Shown: positions 1-7,096 of the stretch, piece after piece
How the letters are laid out: every line of letters begins with the position of its first letter
Numbering within the stretch: the first letter of the stretch is position 1
Source of the DNA: Ruegeria pomeroyi
GTDB lineage: Bacteria > Pseudomonadota > Alphaproteobacteria > Rhodobacterales > Rhodobacteraceae
Assembly (NCBI RefSeq): GCF_021405525.1
Contig: NZ_JAGQAG010000001.1
Span: 2,604,001-2,668,000 of the forward strand
Direction of reading: 5' to 3'
Length of the DNA: 64,000 nt
Notes under the pieces: model-generated
Seen by the model: the letters and a program-made list of their open reading frames with translations, nothing else
What the model was told of the DNA's origin: nothing
The model's database searches: none
Made by a program: the position numbers and the translations under genes

Positions 1-1
1 G

Positions 2-1468
2 TTCGACAACAAGTCCGAACTCTCGGTGGTGATCGACCTGCCCGAAGGCGCCTCGGTCGAGGAGACCGACGCGGTAGCGCAACAGGTGGCGCGTCGCGTG
101 CTGGAGCTGCCCGAGGTGATCTCGGCCCAGACCCATGCGGGCGATGCGGCGCCCTTCAACTTCAACGGGCTGGTGCGCCATTACTATCTGCGTGCCCGGC
201 CCGAGCTGGGTGATGTACAGATCAACCTGCTGCCCAAGGATGCACGTGAGCGCACCAGCCACGACATCGCGCTGGATATCCGCCAGCGGCTCTCCACGCT
301 CGACCTGCCGGAGGGGACGGTGCTGAAAACCGTCGAGCCGCCCCCCGGCCCGCCGGTCATCGCCACCCTGCTGGCCGAGGTCTATGGCCCCGATGCAGAC
401 AGCCGCCGCGCCGCCGCCACCCGCATCCGCGAGGCGTTCGAAAGCGTGCCTTTCGTGGTCGATGTGGATGACAGTTTCGGCACTCAGGCCCGCCGTCTCA
501 GGGCCACGGTCTCGACCGATCAGCTGGAATTCTTCGGCGTGCAGGAACATGACGTCTTCTCGACGCTGGCGATCCTGAACGCGGGCCAGACGGTGGGCTA
601 TTCGCACCGGGGCGAGGGCCGCCGCCCGATCCCCATCGAGGTCGCCCGCGACAGCGCCGACCGGGTGGTGGACGAACGGTTCCTGTCGACCCCGGTTCCG
701 GCCAATGTGCTGCCGGGCGCGCGCGGCGTGGTCGAGCTGGGCGATGTGGTCGAGCTGCGTGAAGAGCGCGCCTCGTACCCCGTGTTCCGCCATAACGGGC
801 GCGCCGCCGAGATGGTGATGGCCGAACTGGCCGGCGATTTCGAGGCGCCGCTCTATGGTATGCTCGCGGTGGCCGAGGCGTTGGACGCGATGGACTGGCC
901 CGAAGGGGGCAAACCCCAGATCCGTCTGAACGGCCAGCCCGAGGATGAAAGCGGCATCACCCTGCTGTGGGACGGTGAATGGGAGGTCACCTGGATCACC
1001 TTCCGCGACATGGGCGCGGCCTTTGGTGTGGCGCTCTTGGGCATCTACATCCTGGTGGTGGCGCAATTCGGCTCGTTCCGGCTGCCGTTGGTGGTGCTGA
1101 CGCCGGTGCCTCTGACCTTTCTGGGCATCATCATCGGGCATTGGTTGTTCAACGCACCCTTCTCGGCACCCTCGATGATCGGTTTCATCGCGCTGGCGGG
1201 GATCATCGTGCGCAACTCGATCCTGCTGGTGGATTTCATCCGCCATGCGGACCCGTCGCTGGACAAGATCGAGACGCTGATCGAGGCAGGCGCGATCCGG
1301 TTCAAGCCGATCCTGCTGACGGCGGTGGCGGCGATGATCGGGGCGGCGGTGATCCTGACCGACCCGATCTTTCAGGGGCTGGCGCTGTCGCTGCTCTTCG
1401 GGCTGCTCAGCTCGACCCTGCTGACGGTGCTGGTGATCCCGGCCATCTACCGCGTGTTCAAGACCTGA
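2..1468 (+). CDS. RND-family efflux transporter permease, C-terminal part (5' end outside window)
   Basis: The frame is open from base 2, so the gene begins before the window and only about 488 C-terminal residues are visible. The opening residues (VVIDLPEGASVEETDAVAQ) match the periplasmic porter domain of AcrB/CzcA-type proton-driven efflux pumps. The last 150 residues hold a block of hydrophobic helices ending in a typical RND C-terminus (LLTVLVIPAIYRVFK), including FGVALLGIYILVVAQFGSF and SMIGFIALAGIIVRNSILLVDF. The family exports drugs, metals or lipids across the inner membrane with an adaptor and outer-membrane channel, which would lie upstream. Nothing here identifies the substrate. 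The next gene starts 75 bp later, so co-transcription is possible but not shown. Confidence 0.9.
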   Translation, partial: FDNKSELSVVIDLPEGASVEETDAVAQQVARRVLELPEVISAQTHAGDAAPFNFNGLVRHYYLRARPELGDVQINLLPKDARERTSHDIALDIRQRLSTLDLPEGTVLKTVEPPPGPPVIATLLAEVYGPDADSRRAAATRIREAFESVPFVVDVDDSFGTQARRLRATVSTDQLEFFGVQEHDVFSTLAILNAGQTVGYSHRGEGRRPIPIEVARDSADRVVDERFLSTPVPANVLPGARGVVELGDVVELREERASYPVFRHNGRAAEMVMAELAGDFEAPLYGMLAVAEALDAMDWPEGGKPQIRLNGQPEDESGITLLWDGEWEVTWITFRDMGAAFGVALLGIYILVVAQFGSFRLPLVVLTPVPLTFLGIIIGHWLFNAPFSAPSMIGFIALAGIIVRNSILLVDFIRHADPSLDKIETLIEAGAIRFKPILLTAVAAMIGAAVILTDPIFQGLALSLLFGLLSSTLLTVLVIPAIYRVFKT

Positions 1469-1543
1469 GCAGGCAATATAGAACCAAAGTGCCATTGCCC
1501 TTCGCGCCGCCATCTGGCCCAATGCGGCGCGGAGGAGAGAGAG

Positions 1544-2326
1544 ATGTTCAGATACGGGCTTTCCCTGTGCGCCACGTTGCTGGCGGGTGCGGCGCTGGCC
1601 GCCGACACGCCGCAAGTGCCGCTTGACGATCCCTTTGCCTCGGGCATGTGGGAGGACCACCAGATCGCGATCCTGGGCGACCCCGCCGATATCCGGTTCG
1701 ACGACCGGGTGCGCGTGTTTGCGCCCGCCGCGGCCGAGGATGCGTTTCACGTGCCGCTCTTGATCGACGCCACCGCCATCCCCGATGTCGAGGAGATCGT
1801 GGTCACAGCCGATTACGGCCCGATCCCCAAGATCCTCAGCTATTTCCCCGGCGAGGCGCAGGCGAAACTGGCGCTGCGCTTCAAGATCGACCAGGCCACC
1901 GCCGTGCGCGCCTCGGTCCGCACCAAAAGCGGCAGCTGGCATGTGGGCGGCACCCTGATCGACGCGGCGGGCGGCGGTTGTACCGCACCCGCGCAGGCCT
2001 ATGCCTCGGACGACTGGGAGGAGAAGCTGGGCGAGATCCATGGCCGGCTCTGGGCCGCCACCGGGCGGGCCCGGCTGATCGTGGATCACCCGATGGATAC
2101 CGGGCTGGCCGATGGCATCCCGGTCTTCATCATCCGCGATCTCAGCTTTACCAACGACGCCGGACAGGAACTGGCGCGGCTGGCGCTGAGCGAGCCGGTA
2201 AACGAAGACCCGGCCTTTACCCTCTATTTCGACCCCGCGCGGATGCCGCCGCTGCTGCATGTCAGCGGGCGCGACAACAACGGCAACCGGATCGCGGGCA
2301 CGCTGACGGGCGAGGAAGTCAACTGA
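1544..2326 (+). CDS. quinoprotein dehydrogenase-associated SoxYZ-like carrier protein
   Basis: This is a 260-residue periplasmic protein with a signal peptide (residues 1-20, cleavage after LAA). A SoxY-like domain ends in a GGGC-TAP motif with Cys146, the position where SoxY carries its substrate-bearing cysteine. A SoxZ-like domain follows (about 165-260), so the two subunits of the thiosulfate carrier are fused. Fused SoxYZ-like proteins of this kind occur beside PQQ alcohol dehydrogenases and are thought to act with a partner metallohydrolase in a quinoprotein relay; the chemistry is not established. The stop overlaps the next start (ATGA), so the two are translationally coupled. The start is supported by GGAGAGAGAG just upstream. 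Confidence 0.85.
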   Translation: MFRYGLSLCATLLAGAALAADTPQVPLDDPFASGMWEDHQIAILGDPADIRFDDRVRVFAPAAAEDAFHVPLLIDATAIPDVEEIVVTADYGPIPKILSYFPGEAQAKLALRFKIDQATAVRASVRTKSGSWHVGGTLIDAAGGGCTAPAQAYASDDWEEKLGEIHGRLWAATGRARLIVDHPMDTGLADGIPVFIIRDLSFTNDAGQELARLALSEPVNEDPAFTLYFDPARMPPLLHVSGRDNNGNRIAGTLTGEEVN

Positions 2327-3282
2327 TGCCAAGCCGCCGTGCCCTGCTGGCCGGTGCCGCCGCCGGGCTGGGCCTGGCCGCCCTGCCCGCCGCCCCGGTC
2401 TTTGCGCAGGCAAAGCTGCGCTATGATCTGGCGCCGCGCCCGGTGCTGCCCGGCATCTGGATGGTCGAGGGCGTCACCGACTATTTCGACAAGGTCAATG
2501 GCGGCGCCATCGTCAATTGTGCGGTGCTGCAGGGGCAATCGGGGCTGATCCTGATCGACAGCGGCCCCTCGCGCCGCTATGGCGAGGCGCTGGCGGCAAC
2601 CCTGCGACCGCTCGACCTGCGCGGCGTGTCGGCGGTGGTCAACACGCACCACCACCCGGATCATTTCTTTGGCAACCAGGTCTTTGTCGACCGGCCGATC
2701 CTTGCCCTGGGCCAGACGTTGGAGGCCGCCCGCCGCGACGGCGACGCCTTCGCCGACAACATGTATCGGCTGCTGGGCGACTGGATGCGCGGCACCGAGC
2801 CGGTGCCGCCCAATACCGCGCTGGACGGGGGCGAAGTGACCATAGACGGTCGCCGGTTCACCGCGCTGCCGCTCGGCGGACATACCGAGGCCGATCTGGC
2901 GCTGGTCGATGTTGAAACCGGGTTGCTGATCACCGGCGATCTCGCCTTTCTCGACCGCGCCCCCACCACCCCGCACGCGGATCTGGCGCGCTGGCAAGAG
3001 GCGCTCACCACGCTCGAAGGGCTGGGCGCCCCCGCCGTGCTGCCGGGCCATGGTCCGTTCGACCGCACCGGCGCGGCGTTGCGCCAGACCCGCGCCTATC
3101 TGTCCTGGCTGGACGAGACCCTGCATGATGCCGCCCGCACCGGCCTCGACATGGTCGAGGTGATGGATCTGCCGCTGCCAGAGGAGTTCGCCGCCATGGG
3201 CGCGCAACCGCAGGAGTTTCACCGCTCGGTCGCGCATCTGTTCCCCGGCGTGGAGCGCGCGGTGCTACCGCGCGCGAACTAG
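2326..3282 (+). CDS. quinoprotein relay system zinc metallohydrolase (MBL fold)
   Basis: The 318-residue protein starts at the ATG overlapping the upstream stop and has a twin-arginine-like leader (SRRALLAG) ending near VFAQA, so it is probably exported. The metallo-beta-lactamase zinc ligands are visible: THHHPDH (residues 107-113), His186 (GGHTEAD), Asp205 (ITGDLAF) and His242 (PGHGPF). This MBL subfamily recurs beside PQQ alcohol dehydrogenases together with the SoxYZ-like carrier, and it resembles SoxH. It may hydrolyse a thioester or other adduct on the carrier cysteine (inference). It converges with the CxxxCW gene, leaving 7 bp between the stops. Confidence 0.85.
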   Translation: MPSRRALLAGAAAGLGLAALPAAPVFAQAKLRYDLAPRPVLPGIWMVEGVTDYFDKVNGGAIVNCAVLQGQSGLILIDSGPSRRYGEALAATLRPLDLRGVSAVVNTHHHPDHFFGNQVFVDRPILALGQTLEAARRDGDAFADNMYRLLGDWMRGTEPVPPNTALDGGEVTIDGRRFTALPLGGHTEADLALVDVETGLLITGDLAFLDRAPTTPHADLARWQEALTTLEGLGAPAVLPGHGPFDRTGAALRQTRAYLSWLDETLHDAARTGLDMVEVMDLPLPEEFAAMGAQPQEFHRSVAHLFPGVERAVLPRAN

Positions 3283-3289
3283 CGCCCGG

Positions 3290-3877
3290 TCAGTCCACCG
3301 GAACAGGCACCGGTTCGACCGGCTCCAGCGGCCAGCCCAGTTCGCGCCAGCCATCGGTGCCCAGCGGGAACCAGTGCACCTGAAGATACCCCAACCCGGC
3401 GATCCGCTGCGCGGCGTTCCAGCTCATCCAGCAATCGGCCACGCAGAACACCACGATGGCACGGGCCTTGCTGCCACCGGTCAGCCGCTGCAACTCGCGC
3501 TCCAGATAGGCCTGCATGGCAGGTTCCAGCACCCCGCGCCCGACCTCGGGCAGCCAGACCGCGCCCGGCAGACTCTGGCGCGGTTCCGGCACCAGCCAGG
3601 TGCCGTCCAGCTCGTCATAGCGCGATTGCGACGCACCATAGACATCCAGCGCCACCGCACCGCGCGCGATCAGCTTGCGCGCCCAAAGGGCCGAGATCTT
3701 GCTTGCAGGCGGCGGAATATCCTCGGGCACCGGTGCCCGATGACGGTCGATCCTGAGGCCGGTTTCAGGATGGAACAGGTCGGGCTTGCGCGCGCGGATG
3801 GCGTCAGAGGTCTCGGCCAAAGCCGAACCCGCATCCACCAACAAGGCAATTGCCAACAGTGCAGCCACAAGCCGCAT
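3290..3877 (-). CDS. PQQ-dependent catabolism-associated CxxCW-type (rhodanese-like) protein
   Basis: I place the start at the ATG at 3877, which gives a clean signal peptide (MRLVAALLAIALLVDAGSALA) and a GGAG site 7 nt upstream; longer frames to 3991 lack both. The 195-residue product has a rhodanese-like core with Cys145-VAD-Cys149-Trp followed by MSWNAAQRIAGLGY, the signature of the small periplasmic family found with PQQ alcohol dehydrogenase clusters. Its role is unproven; handling of sulfur or redox of partner proteins is plausible because the two cysteines sit where rhodaneses bind sulfane sulfur. It is divergent from the NosR-like gene with 177 bp between the starts. Confidence 0.8.
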   Translation of the reverse strand: MRLVAALLAIALLVDAGSALAETSDAIRARKPDLFHPETGLRIDRHRAPVPEDIPPPASKISALWARKLIARGAVALDVYGASQSRYDELDGTWLVPEPRQSLPGAVWLPEVGRGVLEPAMQAYLERELQRLTGGSKARAIVVFCVADCWMSWNAAQRIAGLGYLQVHWFPLGTDGWRELGWPLEPVEPVPVPVD

Positions 3878-4004
3878 GCACGATCTCCATTGCCCCAGGG
3901 TTGGGCGATTGGGACCCGGATCGCACAAGCTGTCAAGCGCTAATAAGTTGAAGTATCCAGAGATTGCTTCTGCTTGCCCCACGTTCTTCAACGGCCAGTC
4001 CTAA

Positions 4005-4047
4005 GACCTTGGTCCAATGTCACACACCCCGCAACCCGGCCTAGCCT
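4005..4047 (+). promoter_or_regulatory. PQQ-regulon box plus -10 for the NosR-like gene
   Basis: GACCTTGGTC at 4005-4014 is followed 37 nt later by TAGCCT (4042-4047). Its best form, a near-perfect GACC-TT-GGTC inverted repeat, is seen here. If TAGCCT is the -10, transcription would start at or within 1-2 nt of the ATG at 4055, implying a leaderless or nearly leaderless mRNA. Confidence 0.55.
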
Positions 4048-4054
4048 TGGCGCC

Positions 4055-6121
4055 ATGCGTGCGCTTTTACTCTCCTTCTGTCTGATGCTGGCGGCCCTGG
4101 TGGCCGGGGCCGATCCGCTGACGCCGGACCAGATCGCCGCCTATGTCAAACCACCGCTGCTGCTGGGCGAGGTGGTCGAGGATACCGGGATATTCTCGCT
4201 AATCGACGTCTATGGAAAACCGGCGGGCTATGTGTTCGAAACCGAACCGCTGGCCCCCCTCCCCGGCTTTTCCGGTGCCCCGGTCAACTTGTTGGTGATG
4301 CTGGATGCCGAGGGCAACTTCATTGAGGTGCGCCTGATCGAACAGAACGAGCCGATCTTTGTCTCGGGCTTGGGCGTGGCGCCGTTCGAACAGTTCTTGG
4401 AACAATATCGCGGTCTCAATATCGCCACGCCGATGGTGGTGGGCACGCCCTATGGCAACAGCGGCGGCGGCGCCTCGGCACTGACCTATCTGGACGGGGT
4501 GACCAAGGCCACCGCCTCGGTCCGCATCGCCCATGAAACCGTGCTGGCCGCCAGCCTGGCCGTGGCGCGCGAGCGCATGCAGGGCATCGCCACCGCGCCG
4601 CCGCGCGCGCCCGACCCCGATCATGACGAGTCGCTCGACTGGGCCGCGCTAGTGGCCCAAGGGATCGCCAGCCATCACGTGGTCAGCAACGCGCAGGTGC
4701 AGGCAGGGTTCGACGGCACCCTCTGGGCGGGCGACGACGCGCAGGCGCTGGCCGATCCCCAAGCGCCCTTTGTCGACCTCTGGATCCTCGATCTGGGTCC
4801 GCCCGCGATTGCCCGCGCCGTCCTGTCGGCGCAAACGCTGGAAGAATTGCAGCAGTTTCAGACGCTCTCTCCCCATGATGAACCGATCCTGCTGATCGAG
4901 ACCGCGCGTCACGGGTTGGTGGGCGAGGATTTCGTTCGCAACACCGCCCCCGATCTGGTTTCGGCGGAACAAGGCGGGTTGCCGGTAGCCCTGCGTGATG
5001 CGGATCTCTTCGTCGAACTGGCGTCCGGCCTGCCCGAAGGCCGTGCGATGATCCTGCGGGCCGATCGCCGGCTGGGTTTCGATCCGGCCTCGGACTGGGA
5101 GCTGACCCTGCAAGTGCAACGTGCTCATGGCAGTTTCCAGCCGGTGATCGGTGCGCGCAGCTTCAGTTTCACCCATGCCACGCCCGAACGGTTCTTTCTG
5201 TCTGAAACCGGCCCCACTGCGCTGCCGCCCTGGCAAGAGGCGCTGCGTGGACGCGCGTTCGATATCGGCCTGCTCACGGTGTTTCTGGGGTTGCTGGTGC
5301 CGGCGCTGCTGCTGCGACAAAGCCGCCTCGCGGCGCTGCGCGCCTATGTCCCGCTGCGATTGGGGGTGCTGGCAATAACACTGGGTTTTGTCGGCTGGTG
5401 GGCACAGGGCCAGCTGTCGGTGGTGACCCCGCTGGCAGTGCTGCGGGGTGCTCTGGATGGCGGCAGTCTGGCGTTCCTGCTCTATGATCCGGTCTCGCTG
5501 CTGCTTTGGGGCGCTGCGGTGCTGGGGTTCCTGCTTTGGGGGCGCGGATTGTTCTGTGGCTGGCTCTGCCCTTATGGCGCGATGCAGGAATTCTCCCATC
5601 ACCTGGGCCGCTGGCTGCGCCTGCCGCGCCTGCCCCTGCCCGACGCCTGGGACCGGCGGTTGAAATGGGTGAAATACGCGGTGCTGGCCGGTCTGGTGGC
5701 GGTGGTGCTCTTGGCGCCCGGCGAACTGGAAACCGCAGCCGAAGTGGAGCCGTTCAAGACAGCGATCACCACCTTCTTTTTGCGCGAATGGTATTTCGCG
5801 CTTTATGCCGGGGCCTGGGTCGTGATTTCCATGGTGACCTTCAAGGGGTTCTGCCGCTATGTCTGCCCGCTGGGTGCGCTGCTGGCGATTGGCGGGCTGT
5901 TGCGCCTGCGTCGCTGGATTCCGCGCCGACCCGAATGCGGCAGCCCCTGCCAGCTCTGCCGGGTACGCTGCAACTATCGCGCCATCCGGCCGGGCGGAGA
6001 AATCGATTATGACGAATGCTTCCAGTGTCTCGACTGCGTGACCATTCACGACTCGCCCAATCAATGCGTGCCGCTGATCCTGGCGCGCCGGCGCTCGAGG
6101 CAAAGTCCCCAAAATCTCTGA
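4055..6121 (+). CDS. NosR/NirI-family FMN-binding polyferredoxin membrane protein
   Basis: The start at 4055 gives a signal peptide (MRALLLSFCLMLAALVAGA); the frame is open further upstream but runs through the promoter. The 688-residue protein has a periplasmic FMN-binding domain (about 35-175, with a TKAT motif at 150-153 where a covalently bound FMN threonine is expected). It then has a second periplasmic region, several membrane helices (about 402-595) and cytoplasmic iron-sulfur motifs: CGWLCPYG (501-508), CRYVCPLG (600-607), CGSPCQLCRVRC (628-639) and CFQCLDC (655-661). NosR and NirI move electrons from the quinol pool to periplasmic targets in denitrification. No nos genes are visible here and the promoter carries the PQQ box, so I infer an electron-transfer role in quinoprotein function. 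Confidence 0.85.
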   Translation: MRALLLSFCLMLAALVAGADPLTPDQIAAYVKPPLLLGEVVEDTGIFSLIDVYGKPAGYVFETEPLAPLPGFSGAPVNLLVMLDAEGNFIEVRLIEQNEPIFVSGLGVAPFEQFLEQYRGLNIATPMVVGTPYGNSGGGASALTYLDGVTKATASVRIAHETVLAASLAVARERMQGIATAPPRAPDPDHDESLDWAALVAQGIASHHVVSNAQVQAGFDGTLWAGDDAQALADPQAPFVDLWILDLGPPAIARAVLSAQTLEELQQFQTLSPHDEPILLIETARHGLVGEDFVRNTAPDLVSAEQGGLPVALRDADLFVELASGLPEGRAMILRADRRLGFDPASDWELTLQVQRAHGSFQPVIGARSFSFTHATPERFFLSETGPTALPPWQEALRGRAFDIGLLTVFLGLLVPALLLRQSRLAALRAYVPLRLGVLAITLGFVGWWAQGQLSVVTPLAVLRGALDGGSLAFLLYDPVSLLLWGAAVLGFLLWGRGLFCGWLCPYGAMQEFSHHLGRWLRLPRLPLPDAWDRRLKWVKYAVLAGLVAVVLLAPGELETAAEVEPFKTAITTFFLREWYFALYAGAWVVISMVTFKGFCRYVCPLGALLAIGGLLRLRRWIPRRPECGSPCQLCRVRCNYRAIRPGGEIDYDECFQCLDCVTIHDSPNQCVPLILARRRSRQSPQNL

Positions 6122-6214
6122 TGAGATTTTGTTAACAGAGTTTGCCTTTGCAAACTCTGCGATGTTGCTCTTTGAGAAGAGGTCCGCGCGCGCGGCTTGG
6201 CGCGCGCGGGTTTT
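6111..6214 (+). terminator. three consecutive stem-loops after the NosR-like gene
   Basis: Stem 1 is AAAATCTC-TGAT-GAGATTTT (6111-6130) and overlaps the stop codon. Stem 2 is CAGAGTTTGC-CTTT-GCAAACTCTG (6136-6159), a perfect 10-bp stem. Stem 3 is CCGCGCGCG, an 8-nt loop, CGCGCGCGG (6184-6209), followed by GTTTT. Stem 3 is the best rightward terminator and separates this gene from the convergent coxM. Confidence 0.65.
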
Positions 6215-6218
6215 GGTG

Positions 6219-7001
6219 TCAGGCCATAGCCTGGAGGGCGCGGCGGGTGAGGACGCCTGTCAGGTGGGCGCGATAGGCTTTGGTGCCGTGCAGGTCGGCG
6301 ATCATGCCGTCCGCCTCGGGTGCCATTCCGTCCAGTGCGGCGCCGCTGGCCAGCGCCTCTTCGGCCGCGCTCCAGCGGAACACACCGTCCTCCGAGGCGC
6401 CGGTCACCGCGATCCTTGTGCCGCCGGCATAGTGCGCCACGAACACGCCCACCAGCGCAAAGCGCGAGGCGGGTTGCAGGAACTTCTGGTAATTGGCCTT
6501 CTCCGGCACCGGGAAGCGCACGCTGGTGATGATCTCGCCCTCGTCCAGTGCCGTGGTGAACAGGCCCTGGAAATAGTCGTCCGCCGCGATCTCGCGCCGG
6601 TCGGTCACGATGGTCGCCCCCGACCCCAGCGCCGCCGACGGGTAGCAGGCCGAGGGGTCGTTATTGGCCAGGCTGCCGCCGATCGTGCCCCGGTTGCGCA
6701 CCGCCGGGTCGCCGATGCCGCCGGCCAGCGCCGCCAGCGCCGGGTAATGTGCCGCCGCCGCGCGCGCCACCTCGGCATGGGTGGTGCCGCCGCCGATCGA
6801 CAGCGAGCCATCGTCGTTCAGACAAACACCCTTCATCTCGGCGATGCCGCCCAGCGACACCAGCTTCGCCGGCGCCGCCAGCCGCTGCTTCAGCGTCGGG
6901 ATCAGGGTCTGCCCGCCCCCCAGCGCCTGCGCCTCCTCGCTCTTCAGCGCCGCAACCGCCTCGGCCACGCTGCCGGGCCGCTCAAACTCGAAATTATACA
7001 T
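6219..7001 (-). CDS. coxM: CO dehydrogenase-like medium (FAD) subunit
   Basis: This 260-residue subunit binds FAD and passes electrons from the iron-sulfur subunit to the respiratory chain in molybdenum hydroxylases of the xanthine oxidase family. Both FAD motifs are present: ALGGGQTLIP (about residues 26-35) and TIGGSLANNDPSACYP (about 106-121). The usual length is about 265-290. It is the last gene of the coxG-S-L-M transcription unit, 95 bp after coxL, with a GC hairpin in the gap. Subunit order and identity are clear, but the substrate depends on CoxL, which is form II here. Confidence 0.9.
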   Translation of the reverse strand: MYNFEFERPGSVAEAVAALKSEEAQALGGGQTLIPTLKQRLAAPAKLVSLGGIAEMKGVCLNDDGSLSIGGGTTHAEVARAAAAHYPALAALAGGIGDPAVRNRGTIGGSLANNDPSACYPSAALGSGATIVTDRREIAADDYFQGLFTTALDEGEIITSVRFPVPEKANYQKFLQPASRFALVGVFVAHYAGGTRIAVTGASEDGVFRWSAAEEALASGAALDGMAPEADGMIADLHGTKAYRAHLTGVLTRRALQAMA

Positions 7002-7058
7002 CTCGTTCCTCCTCCAAGAGGGCCGGGTCCTGCCCTTTCCTCTTGCTGAAAATATCCC

Positions 7059-7082
7059 GGGGGTCCGGGGGCTGGCCCCCGG
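7059..7082 (-). repeat. GC hairpin between coxL and coxM
   Basis: CCGGGGGC-TG-GCCCCCGG (7065-7082) is followed on the transcribed strand by CCCCGGGATATTTTCAG. It resembles the hairpin plus GAGTATTTT repeats at 45587 and 52692. It may lower coxM expression relative to coxL, or stabilise the upstream transcript. Confidence 0.5.
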
Positions 7083-7096
7083 TCCGCCCTCTCGTC

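Noticed and set aside
1478-1493. Possible ninth PQQ box (AGAACCAAAG) before the SoxYZ-like gene
   Set aside because: The core is AACC and the other half is absent, and no TAnnnT hexamer lies 35-38 nt downstream, so it does not meet the pattern of the other eight.
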